Source of the DNA: Podila epigama
Lineage: Eukaryota; Mortierellomycota; Mortierellomycetes; Mortierellales; Mortierellaceae
Assembly: GCA_015679605.1 (NCBI GenBank)
Contig: JAAAVE010000067.1
Span: 19,469-37,870, forward strand
Direction of reading: 5' to 3'
Length of the DNA stretch: 18,402 nucleotides
Shown: positions 1 to 9,514 of the stretch, piece by piece
Layout of the letters: every line of letters starts with the position of its first letter
Numbering within the stretch: position 1 is the stretch's first letter
The notes under the pieces: generated by a model
The model's database searches: none
What the model saw: the letters and a program-made list of their open reading frames with translations, nothing else
What the model was told of the DNA's origin: nothing
Made by a program: the position numbers and the translations under genes

Positions 1-1306
1 TTGGCTGCTTTTTTAATCTTGATGGGCTTGTTACTTACTTCGTATTGTTTGCTTCGCGAACTGAGAATAGACTTGAGGCTTTCCAATTGATTAGCAAACT
101 CGCACTCGATTTCCTTTTTCAGGTTGAGAACGTCAGTTAAAATGAAGAATACAAAAAGGAAACGTTAGGTACCGTAGGACGACAATAGAGTGAAATGCAA
201 GAGAAAAAAAAAAACCGATCTGACTCTCGTGTTTACCTGCATCCTACTATAGAGGGCTTTAAGATTCTCTTCCTTGTCCTTGAGAAGTTGATACGAATAA
301 TAGTTTTGTGTATCACACTCGACAACAACGCTACATGGAAAAGAGGCGGCGTAGAGCATATTAGATGACAAGTCAACTTCTTATACACATCCTTACAATC
401 AAGAAACCATGATCAACACGCACAGCCAAATGTATACCTCTTGAGCGGTTTCAAGTTTGCTCCTTGTTTGTTGAATGAGCAAAATGAAGAGGATCGTTTT
501 CTGAACGCCGGATGCTTGTCAATTCTATAACGAGATCCGATTTGGATGCCCGGAATGGCGCCTGTGCTTTCTGCGGCCTCGATACGACACCCCAATAGTC
601 TCTCGTGCCCTGCTAGTCCTGTCATGGATTGAGAACGTTTTCTTGGCCCATAAGGAGCGGAATCCATTGGAGAATATGTCGACGAGGTGTGGATTGGTTG
701 TCTCTCAAGATTAAAGGCGACAATCTCTGGTGGACCAGGCTCTTCGGGTTGTGCAGAGAAGAGTGAGGTCAGAATTTCAAATTGGGGCAGCACTGGAGGA
801 GTTGGCACCATCGACGTGTCACTTGATGCATTTATAGGTCCTGCTCCATTGGGTCCTGTAAAAAGCCCCATTTCGTCCTCGGATGCTTGATAGCCTGCTG
901 GTAAAGGGTGTGTCGTCTGTGTTCCTTCGTCTGTCTCATATCCATCATTCCTTTCTACATCGGACTTTGGACTATATGCTATGAACAAAGAGTATGTTTC
1001 CTTGCTCGTGTTAGGAATTTTTCTGTCCTGGTCTCGAATGAGCTATAAAAACAAGGAGAAACGATCATCGCTTACGATCTGGATGTGCCGATGTAACCAG
1101 TGTATCATCTGTCAAGCCACCCTCCTTTAGATTAAGGAACGGCACGATTTTCCCTTTCGGTAGCAGGAGCGACTGGCGATTTTTGCCCCTATATCAATGT
1201 GGGAGAATGGGTGCCATGTCCAGTTTAGCCGTCATCGTCCAGAGACATTATAAATATCAGCTATCATTGGGTCAACCACCCTTGGCTTGAGGACATACCC
1301 TGCCAT
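1..1306 (-). CDS. Unrecognised protein with Ser/Arg motifs and C-terminal coiled coil (3' end cut by window)
   Basis: I do not recognise this family. Phase-consistent exons on the minus strand are 1306-1299, 1188-1076, 978-438, 330-237 and 113-39, with a donor GTAAGT at 38-33 leading out of the window. The start ATG (1304-1306) is followed after 8 nt by a GTATGT donor, and every junction keeps frame. The readable protein is at least 277 aa. Residues 1-40 hold a basic then hydrophobic stretch (LLLPKGKIVPFLNLKEGG). Residues 41-220 are Pro/Ser-rich and look disordered, with two basophilic-kinase-like motifs (RKRSQS, RKRSSS). Residues from about 221 onward are charged and heptad-like, suggesting a coiled coil. 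The acceptor before residue 253 (AAAAAG at about 114-119) is weak, so that junction is the least certain. The gene starts 128 bp downstream of the STB6-like stop codon, on the same strand. Function unknown. Confidence 0.7.
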
Positions 1307-1434
1307 GCTCTTCAGTGACTGAGACGCGTTTTTAGTATCTCTTGTCTATTAAAAGGCATAATAGATATAAACCCAGAAAGTTAATAACGGGCAGGGCAGG
1401 ATACAATGAGTTTTGACCCTAATAACAATGATTT

Positions 1435-3430
1435 TCATTTTTTTTTTCCGGCGCATACCGTCTTTGCAAGTCCTCGGACCAAACTTTTGCCCAATTCCTT
1501 GCCTCCCGTCAGCCAATCACCACTGACGAGAGCATCTGCCATGTCCGTCTTGTGCTTTGGTTTTCCTCTCCAGACTTGCTTGAGCGATTCCGTATGGATG
1601 TGTTTCGCAAACACTTCGAGGTCTGTAGTCTCGCCTTCAGGGTTGACGGCTGTCATACCTGAAAAATCCTCAATCTTGGATTTGAGAACCTTGTGCACTT
1701 TTAGTCCTTGTGGATTGAAAGAGGACTGATACGCCACATTGATGGCATCCACCGTTTTACTGTCGAGAAAACAAGCCTTCAAGTCTGGTTTCTTGATCTA
1801 GAGTAGAACACCACATCCCGCAAAGAACAAAAGAGAGAGCGGTAAGGATGATGAGCATCCTGTGCATGGCTCATGTATCATTTGTCATAAAAAAAAAGGT
1901 AAGATTACCTGGAACGCTTTCACGGCATTGATAAAACCTAACGGATCTGCAAACGGGTCTTTTGGTACCTATACAAAAGTGGAGCAATATATCAGTCTTT
2001 GTAGTCTTTTGACATTGTGCTCGTTATTTGCAAGACAATAGACAGGTCAGGTACTTGCATTGTTTGTGAGATGTTGGAGCTTTCCTCGGATGTTGGATAC
2101 TTTGCTAAACATGCCAGCAAGCACACTGGGATCCAAAACATTTTAATAACAATACGCCCGCAAAAAAAAAAAAGGTCAATCGAAAACTCATCATGAAATG
2201 TCGAGCTTTTACCCTTGGTAATAAACAAAAGGACGCGACAATAAAAAAAAATCCTGATACCTGAAATTTGGAGCTTAAAAACGTCAAATAGAACTGGTCC
2301 AGTCCCATTTCAGTAGCATTGCACAAAAGACCATCAACATCCGCTAAATTGAACAATCCAAAGATAAACAGACAACTCTGCACTAATTCCACGAGTCGAA
2401 TAACAGTATCTTCAAAGTCGCCAGAGTCAGAGATTTTATAAAGCTGGTTGAATTTCTCCCGCTGCGCATCACTGTCATGAAAAAGGAACGTTGATGTTTG
2501 AAAAATGAATGAATGAGTTGTCAAAGTGCAGCGTGGGTGACAATATAAACGCGCCATGGTTTAAAAGATACCTTGGTGATTTTGAAGTGAGGGCACTTCG
2601 TCCACTGCATCCCATGCGCCTGAGGTTCAAGTTGAGGTAGAATCGCCGCTGATACAAATCAAAATCGCCATCCTGGGGCACGAGCACAATATTGAGGGAC
2701 GAAGCAAACAAACTCAAATTGGTGACAAAGAGTTGACCAAACGGTGTCTATACTCAAGGGGGGGAAAGAGCAAAGAAACAAGTAGACAGTGCATGCATAC
2801 ACCAATGAGCTCGTGATCATGACAAGTTCGTTTTTGACAGATTCGTTTGTAACATTCTTTTTTTTTTCCACAATCCATCATCACGTCTTGGACATACTTC
2901 TTTGGGCCTTGCTCCTGCTATCCGTAATTTGTCAAAAACCTTTTCAAGCCGAGCACAGTGGACGTCGGGGTGCTCTATTGTGATCACAACGACTTGGATC
3001 TAGAAGCAAAAATAGAGGTGTCAGCAGGGAGGATTTTCTAGGATAACCATCTGGCGTGAGAGAAGAGAACACAAAAAGAACTCACTTTATGAATGGGGTC
3101 TCCTGTAAAGGATACAGCGGTCGCAACCTCTCGGTTACGCTCTATGGCCCTGACAGGGAGATGAAGACAAATGAATGTTTAGGTTGTGATGAGGTGCTGT
3201 TGACTGTTCCCCATTTTGCGCCTTTTCATCTGGAAAAAAAACTATGGGACTATTGCATCATAATGCTGGGCTGAAGGTGCAGAAGGGGTTTACCATTGTT
3301 CCACAAGGTATATTTGATACCCTTCTAGGGTAGTGTCGGTGCTCTCAATGCGAATGCCATCCACATCGTGACAAATGTCGACCATGCGACCACGTTCACA
3401 AAAAACAAAGCTTCCTGGTGGTAATGGCAT
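1435..3430 (-). CDS. STB6: STB6-like N-terminal domain protein (one exon out of phase)
   Basis: Minus-strand exons: 3430-3294, 3149-3086, 2999-2898, 2747-2572, 2471-2261, an exon of about 2144-2055, 1968-1909 and 1797-1435. Features I recall from the fungal STB6/STB2-like family are visible: GYQIYLVEQW at residues 37-46 followed by A-I-E-R, then EHPD, TPFG..FVTNLS, NLRRMGCSGRSALT (about 141-154), a KFNQLYKI segment, DGLLCNATE, LDPSVLAGM, VPKDPFADP, and a C-terminal ETTDLEVFAKHI. In yeast, Stb6 was named as a Sin3-binding protein; its biochemical role is poorly defined, so a link to transcriptional repression is by homology only. The other junctions keep frame. The exon carrying LDPSVLAGM lacks a usable AG in frame and leaves in phase 1, while the next exon needs phase 0. 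This could be an assembly indel, an odd intron or decay. The stop is at 1435-1437. The gene shares a short divergent promoter with the DDA1-like gene. Confidence 0.8.
2055..2145 (-). other. Exon of the STB6-like gene with no canonical acceptor
   Basis: The conserved reading (L-D-P-S-V-L-A-G-M ... L-Q-H-L-T-N-N-A) runs in one frame from about 2144 to 2055. On the minus strand there is no AG between the poly-T tract at about 2172-2162 and the CCCAG at 2140-2136. That CCCAG acceptor would need an incoming phase 2, but the preceding exon ends in phase 0. The exon also leaves in phase 1 at A|GTACCT, whereas the following exon clearly begins in phase 0 (GTA CCA AAA GAC). Both edges are therefore uncertain. 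Confidence 0.6.
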
Positions 3431-3675
3431 GGTAGGATGTGAATTGAAATGAAATGAATGAAGTGTTGTGTTTGTTAAAGAAGAAGGGGAAAAAGAAGCA
3501 ATCAATGAGGTGTGGTGACACGGGCCAAGCTTTATTTTATCACTCTCTCTTATCTTATTGGACATGTTTGAATGAAAGGGGGGGAAATAAAGCCAGGCTG
3601 GCTGCGCGCATCTCTCTTTTTATGTCTCTTTCTCACTCAACACATTTTCTCTTTTCATTCACAGTCAGTCTGATC
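3431..3675. promoter_or_regulatory. Divergent promoter between STB6-like and DDA1-like genes
   Basis: These 245 bp separate the two divergent start codons. Visible are a run of seven G followed by AAATAAA near 3579-3592 and a CT-rich stretch (about 3610-3660) ahead of the DDA1-like ATG. A TTCATTCACAG at about 3655-3665 could be the acceptor of a 5'-UTR intron. No clear TATA box is seen for either gene. Confidence 0.55.
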
Positions 3676-4247
3676 ATGGAATACCTGCGCAATCTACCCT
3701 CAAAGTCAGATGCATTCTCATCAGCGACATATGAACGAGTCCGAGGCTCGAATGGCCGTCAGATGACCTACTTTACAACAAAGGATCAGACACCACGCCA
3801 ACGTATGAATGACGACAAATGCTCAATAGAAAAAGAAGACCAACATCTTTTACATTGGTTCACAATTGACAGCTCACTGGATATACCTTTTTCTTTTTTT
3901 TTTTTGTCTCCAGTGGTTCTCCCAACTAGTGAAGATAACTTGATTCTTTCAATTATCCGGCAAAAGAAACAGGTAGATGCGAGTTTCGATTTCCCTAGCC
4001 CAAATGCGTTTTTGTGTGTGTGGTGTTCGTTATCAAATATCTAAAGAAACTTGTTCTCGTGCATGACTGAACACAGAGTCAGAGTAGAACGTCGACACAA
4101 GAAATGGATCTTGACAAGAGGTCAGTTCCAGATATATCGCCAGAGACATCAACCAGCAGGAATGGAAGACAGGAACCACCAAGGCTGTATAAGAGACCAA
4201 GGATCGCCTTCTCTCAAACTACTTCCCAGGCTGCATCCCCAAGCTGA
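3676..4247 (+). CDS. DDA1: DDA1-like protein (DET1- and DDB1-associated protein 1)
   Basis: Exons 3676-3802, 3914-3972 and 4077-4247 are fully in phase and give 118 aa. In animals and plants DDA1 is a small accessory subunit that binds DDB1 in CRL4 (DCX, DET1-COP1) ubiquitin ligases and helps substrate recruitment. The N-terminus matches the family pattern: M-x-(Y/F)-L-x-x-L-P at residues 1-7, then F-S-S, a Y-F-T-T strand, a (Q)LVLPTSEDNLILSII segment aligning with the V-T-E-K-T-N-I-L-L-R region, and a basic C-terminal patch with P-P-R-L-Y-K-R-P-R. The length fits the family (human about 102 aa). Intron 1 ends in T-rich sequence and CTCCAG; intron 2 starts GTAGAT, a weaker donor. The gene is convergent with the M28 peptidase gene, with 120 bp between stop codons. 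The assignment rests on short-motif similarity over about 60 residues, so it is good but not certain. Confidence 0.72.
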
Positions 4248-4330
4248 AAAAAAGGCAATCAAAGCACATGCATGTAATATATATTCATCCTCAACATTTT
4301 ATAACAAAGAGTTGTAGAACAATTAGAGTA

Positions 4331-4336
4331 AATAAA
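4331..4336 (+). terminator. AATAAA poly(A) signal of the DDA1-like gene
   Basis: A canonical AATAAA lies 84 nt downstream of the DDA1-like stop codon, just before the convergent peptidase gene's 3' end at 4368. The two transcripts probably overlap at their ends. Confidence 0.55.
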
Positions 4337-4367
4337 GAAAAATATGTACACGACCAGAGAGTTTTTT

Positions 4368-7332
4368 CTAGAGGTGAAAAGTACTCACAACAGAACTAAA
4401 GTAGGTTAATGCCACATATTCTGGCTTAGCCTTGACAACTTGTCGCAATACCCCAATATCACCACTACCCTTGAGTTCACGCTCCATGTCCTTGCCAAAG
4501 CCTTCGGTTTCCATGGCCGTCAATTCTACCCGAAGTCGGTGGTCGCCTCCAACAGCCTTGTCCTTCACACGGTAAGCCAAGTCTAATCGCCAGCCATCGC
4601 TCCTGTATCCACCAGCATGCCTTATCACATAGTGAAAACTGTCTTTGGACGGTACAGGAATGTCTAAAGACCACGACACCACTTCTGCATCAAATGAACT
4701 AACGGTCCAGATATAGTTGGGGTGTGTGCAGAGGATGGTCATTCTCCGGATACCTGTCGCCGCATCATACACCACGTCTTCAGCTGTCAGCTTGGGTGCA
4801 TCATCGATGAGGTCCGTTAATGGTCTGTTGGAACTCGCAATCGTTTTGTTGGTCGTATGAGCTCTGATGTATGCCGATGTGTCAAGAACATAAGAGTCCA
4901 AGAACTGACTAAAGGGATACACCGCGTTCCAATCATCCGGATAATGTTCCGCACTTCTCAGTTCTGCTTGTACGCCAAACATGGCCTGAACGCTGTCCAC
5001 ATATGGCTGAATCGGGCCTGGGTCCGCATGGGCCACATGCAAGAGAGACTCGCCCGAGGTCAGATTCCGGAGGTGCTGCACCAGGACACGTTTAGGATGT
5101 GTGGCGTTGTACACGGGGAGGATGGACGAGCTGATGAGGAGAATGATTACTTGAGCAACAACAAGACCCACAAGGATTCGCTTCAGAATTTTGGTTCCAA
5201 AGCGATGCGCCAGGGCCAAGAAGGCTGGACTGAAACTAAAAATCCCAAATCCAGTAATCACGGCCATGACATTGTCAACTGGGGCATCCACACCAATACG
5301 TCCAGTCAAGGGTACAACAAGGTCCAGCAGACTGAAGGCAAGGTAGCTAAAGTACGGGGTTTGAATTGCGGAAGCCACGAAATACGTCCCATAGTCGACT
5401 GTTGTCACTGTTGTCATTGTTGTCATGGAGTGCGACAAACCCGTGTTTGCTTTGACTCTGTAGTAGTTGTAACCTAGAGCAATGCTGACAAAGAGCGAAT
5501 ACATGGCTAGGAAATAACTACTACCAAACCCTGAAATGGTGGCTAAGCCCATTGCTACCGTGTACATCATCTGGAGACCGGACAAGGTACTTAACTCATT
5601 GGCAGCAGTGGTCGCTTTGCTGTCGTGTGCGAGGTATTGGACCAGAAGCATGCCTGCAATACTCAATGGACCGAATATAACGAGACAGTACCATTCATGC
5701 GTGAACCAAATCATGGACCCGTCCAGTAACTGGAGAGCAAAGGCTATCAGGTTTGGAGCCAAGAGTGCAGCAATAGTGGAGAGAAAAACGGACAGAGTCG
5801 ATCTCAGAGTAGGTCGCGAGGCACCCGTCCAAACTAACCAGAGTGCCAGCAAAGCAATCGCTGTATGAACCATGGTAGCGGTCTGGATCGAACACAGGAC
5901 CAAAAAGACCCCAAAGACGTCAAAGAAAACGACTGAAGACGAGAGGTGGTCCAGATTTTCAAGCGACACATTATTGGCTAGGTAGGTGGCCAGAGCCAAC
6001 GTATTCTCACCCATATGCTGGGGCAAGCCTGGCTCCATAAACTCATCCAGGTCCAAGTGGGTATGATAAAGGTAGCTGTTCTTGTACACAGCCATGTCTA
6101 GCCCTGGGATGTTACCATACTCTACAAACTGCCGAAAGTCCGTGTCCGAGAGGATGACACCAGTTGAAAAGAGGTCGTTGCCCATAACAGTTCCGTGAGG
6201 AAACGGAACACGGCTATAAGCTTCAATCATGGCCCGTGAGTTGACCTGGAAGAGAATCTCGGGGCCAGTTGTTCCACAGCCCTCGAGGTTAATTACCGCC
6301 CTAACGGTATCCTTGAGTGGATGGTTGGTAATGAATGAATGCGACGCGTCTTGGAGGGATTCTTCTCCGCCATTGAACACTACAAAATTATAAAAGCGTT
6401 TTGTTAACTCCGCTCCTATATCCTATCCTTGTAGAAAAAGAATTGACAATCACACGCACTGCCAAAAGGGGACTTACAAAAGATAACACTGTTCTTCATA
6501 GGTGCGGGCTGGAGACTCATAATGCGGATTATTTCGAGCATGACGCCGACCGGGAGTGCATCATCAACCGCACCAGGGGACCCCAGGGTTGTGTCATAGT
6601 GGGCATTCAGGAGAACTGAGTTCTTGTCGCACTCTTTGCCACAAGATAGGCGCACAATGATATTGGTCATATTCGTGTACATTTTGATCACAGCTGCATG
6701 CAATATGTTGTTCATTAGTTCATCTGGATGATGAAGGGCGGTCTAAGCATAGTTTTGGACATGTGGCACAAGAAACGTTCTAAGGCAAAACAAAGGAAAG
6801 TTTTCATGTTACCTTTGGACATAAAGTCAAACCGGTGTGAGCCATCCGCAACTTGGACCCAAGTTTCGATCGTTGGCAGACCGGAAGCTCCTTTCAAGGT
6901 ATGGAGCTTGGCCTGTGCTTCCAAGGACTTGATTTCGCCAAGGAGGTATGTCTGTGTCTCCTGATCCTGCGCAGTGCCCACGATACGGTATCCAATGTCC
7001 TCGGACAAGTGCTTGACCACACGTCGGACATTGCTCTCCGCAAACTGAGGCAACCCCGATATTGGGTTGTAGGGCTCAGAGACTGGGGTCGGAAGAGTAT
7101 AATGCGCTTGAAAGGCCACCATGTATAGGAAGGCAAGGAACCCGAGGTAGTAGAGCCACGCCGAAAGCGCAGTGGTTCGCCGTGAGGTGCGTCCGCTGGA
7201 TGGTTTGTATCTCTCACTCACACCAGTGACATCGATATCTTGGAGATGGATGTCACTGGTGCCTTGTGGAAAAGTCGCAGGATGGCGGTGTTTGAGCTTG
7301 AACGATCCCTGAGTTGTGCCCTGAGATGCCAT
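4368..7332 (-). CDS. ERMP1: M28-family membrane zinc metallopeptidase (ERMP1 / Pff1-like)
   Basis: Exons 7332-6813, 6723-6478 and 6379-4368 are in phase and give 925 aa, the usual size for ERMP1 (ER membrane) and the fungal vacuolar protease Pff1. Residues 1-55 are a hydrophilic, presumably cytosolic tail. TM1 is at about 57-76 and the M28 domain at about 100-390. Visible zinc-site residues are H215 (AHYDT), D227 (GAVDD), the Glu pair E261/E262 (NGGEES), E288 (NLEGCG) and H361 (YHT). About eight hydrophobic segments follow (roughly residues 400-700), then a C-terminal hydrophilic domain. The SDTDFR...GNIPGLD...YHT stretch resembles ERMP1 more than Pff1. Family members are thought to be membrane-anchored aminopeptidases; the substrate is unknown. 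Intron 2 splits F255/L256 just before the NGGEES motif. The stop at 4368-4370 overlaps a possible GTGAGT donor, which I judged unused because no downstream exon is visible. Confidence 0.93.
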
Positions 7333-7556
7333 CTGTTGCTGTGTATGAGAGGGGGATTCGAGTCAGGTGCGTGATAAAGGAGAAAAAGAGAGAAAAAAAG
7401 TAGAAAATCGCAAAGGATGCATGGATGTGGTAATAAAACGATGTTCTTTTTAAAATAGGGAGAAGGAGAAGGAGGGGTTGAGCACAACACTGCGCTACAT
7501 TTGTTCACCTCGACAACATTCAACAGGTCATCTGCGATTTGACCAATGCTTTTTTT
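7333..7556 (-). promoter_or_regulatory. Peptidase promoter and PDCD7 3' flank
   Basis: These 224 bp separate the peptidase ATG from the upstream PDCD7 stop codon on the same strand. The sequence is purine/pyrimidine skewed (GAGAAAAAGAGAG and GGAGAAGGAGAAGG on the plus strand). No TATA box is evident. Confidence 0.4.
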
Positions 7557-7562
7557 TTTATT
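7557..7562 (-). terminator. AATAAA overlapping the PDCD7 stop codon
   Basis: On the minus strand the gene ends TAATAAA followed by an A-run, so the stop codon overlaps a canonical poly(A) hexamer. Either the 3' UTR is very short or another signal is used. Confidence 0.35.
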
Positions 7563-9344
7563 ATGTGGTCAATAGTGCGGCCCAAAAGTGACTTGATGGT
7601 GGAAATGGAATGCCCAAGTCTGGTGGACTACATGATCCATTCTCCATCGAGTCATCGACAATATAGTGAGACCATAGTAGCCGGATTCTTTGAATCTCTT
7701 CTTGTGCATGTTCGTCAACATCATGAGACGCTGCATTGAATGTGTTTGGTGCAGATGCCGCTATAACAGGTTGACCATGGAGAGTCCCTGACAAGGGCTG
7801 GACACTATCCATTGGTTGCAAAGCCTGTTGTCCAAGGTGAGGCCCTGGAGTTGTCTCCCTTGTTCGTGCCACATGATTCTGGTCGATAGTATCGAGGCTC
7901 TCAGTTGTGCGTGAGGATTGACCCTTCTTTTCCTCCTGCTCCTGCTCCTGCTCCTGCTTCTGCTTCTGCTTCTGCTTCAGCTCTTGCTTCTTCTGGAGCC
8001 GCTTTTGTTTCCGTATCTCGGCCCGTTCCTTTTGTAATTGCTTCTGTTTCTCTTGCTGCTCCTTGTTTGCCTCTTTCCTTGCTGCCAACTCTTCCTCCTG
8101 TCTACGGATACGCTCATAAAACTCTTGATCTTCTTCAGGAAAGAAATGTCCTTCGCGCTTGAGGCGCTCACGTCGAAGAACTCGGAGCTGGCTCAGTCTT
8201 TGCACCAAGAGACTCATTTGCTTCTCTTCACGTTTCCTTTGACGTTTCTGCTCCGTCTTTGCTCGCTGCTCGTCCTTTTCAAGCTGACGCTAAGTTGTCA
8301 AGGGTATTATGGAAGCAGGAAGAAGAGAGATTGTTTAATATGCGTGTAATTGATGGCAGCCGTATGGGATGGGACGACCCAAGGTGATTCCACAGTACGT
8401 ACCTTTGCCTTTTTTCTTTCTCGCTCAAGCTTTCTCGCCCACTTTTTGTCTATCGCAGCATGTAGCTCAAGTCGCCTCTGTTCTGTGTTATCTCGATACG
8501 CCTGCATTTCTTTGATTTTTTTCTGCTTCCAGCGCTATAAAAAAGTGGAAATAAAAACGAATGATTCAATGAAAAAGTCATCAGAATTTGTGTGTTGTTG
8601 TGTCCTTACAGTTGAAAATGATACTCACGACACAATCGCAAACATAATGTTTACCTTATGCTTGGCCGCCCTTTTCGCCTTTCTTGCTGCGGTCAAAAGG
8701 TTCTCTGGGGTTAGCTTTGCATGAAGAGCCATGAGATCAGCCTATGACATCCATGCAATGATTTATATTGTCAGAGTTGGAGAGCTAACCTGTCAGGCAT
8801 GCCGAGTTTAGATGCTGAAAGAAAAAAAAACGCAAGAGCATACCTTGCACCGCTTTGCTTCTGCAGATGCAATCTCGAACACTTGGTTGCGTTGTTGTGC
8901 AGATTCATCCATTTCCTCGGCTACAGTTGGGAGCGTCCCTGTTACCGAGCATTCCTTCATAACTTCAACCAGTTGCTCGAGTGATTCGTGCAGAACCTTC
9001 ATCCGCTCTTTGATTTGGTAGACTCGACACAGTGTCAAAGACGGTTCACGAGATGTGGGAGGAGGAGGTGGTTTCCTTGCATCATCTTTCTGTTGACCTT
9101 GGGCCGATGGAGGTTGCGAGATCTTATTGTGGTGTGTGTTCATCATCGTCGTGGGTATATGCGTCAGTATGTCTAGTCTGGCGGCAGGTGGTGGGGCCAG
9201 CCTACCAGCAGGCAATGCAGTGACAGATCCTGTCAGCCCATAAATGGGATCTAGTCCATGACCATGGTATGATTGTGGATCGACGCCTGGTGGAGGGACC
9301 CAACTTGGAGTCCAATGTGGGCGTTGTTCTTGCTGTCTAGACAT
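7561..9344 (-). CDS. PDCD7: PDCD7 / U11-U12 snRNP 59 kDa protein
   Basis: Exons 9344-8844, 8741-8655, 8534-8403 and 8289-7561 are all phase 0 and give 482 aa. PDCD7 (59K) is a component of the U11/U12 di-snRNP of the minor (U12-dependent) spliceosome, which recognises U12-type introns in the nucleus. The N-terminus (1-100) is Pro/Gln-rich with PPP and PPPPP runs, as in the family. The middle (about 105-370) is highly charged coiled coil, including a WKQKKIKEMQAYRDN segment and the LVQRLSQLRVLRRERLKREG motif typical of the conserved region. A Gln/Glu/Lys low-complexity tract lies at about 344-362. The C-terminus has the conserved RIRLLWSHYIV...IPFPPSSHFWA block (from about residue 441 to the end), resembling the family's W-D-x-Y-I ... 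P-P-S-S-x-x-W-A ending. The gene is head-to-head with TFB4 across 170 bp. Its presence implies this genome retains a minor spliceosome. Confidence 0.87.
7932..7980. repeat. Hexanucleotide/trinucleotide repeat in the PDCD7 coding region
   Basis: CTCCTG units followed by CTTCTG units on the plus strand encode the (EQ)n and (KQ)n dipeptides of PDCD7. The tract is coding and in frame, and is likely length-variable between strains. Confidence 0.85.
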
Positions 9345-9514
9345 GAGACATAGGAAGAATGAGTTTTGTTCATTTTTGTTTGAATGCTGTGTTGGTTTTG
9401 TTGAAAGTTCATTCCGCCACCAAAAATTTTAAAAGGATTCTGTCAAAAGTTTCGCGCGGCACATCTCTCTTTTTTGTGTGTGCATTCTTAAATTACAAAC
9501 GAAACACGACAACA
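9345..9514. promoter_or_regulatory. Divergent promoter PDCD7 / TFB4
   Basis: Only 170 bp separate the two start codons, one of a splicing factor and one of a TFIIH subunit. Visible are CATTTTTGTTTGAATG, ATTTTAAAAGG (a weak TATA-like element at about 9427-9436) and ACACGACAACA just before the TFB4 ATG. Transcripts from both sides must start within it. Confidence 0.55.

Noticed and set aside
4857-5477. 206-codon plus-strand open frame
   Set aside because: Antisense shadow of the M28 peptidase exon, whose zinc motifs and membrane segments are clear on the minus strand.
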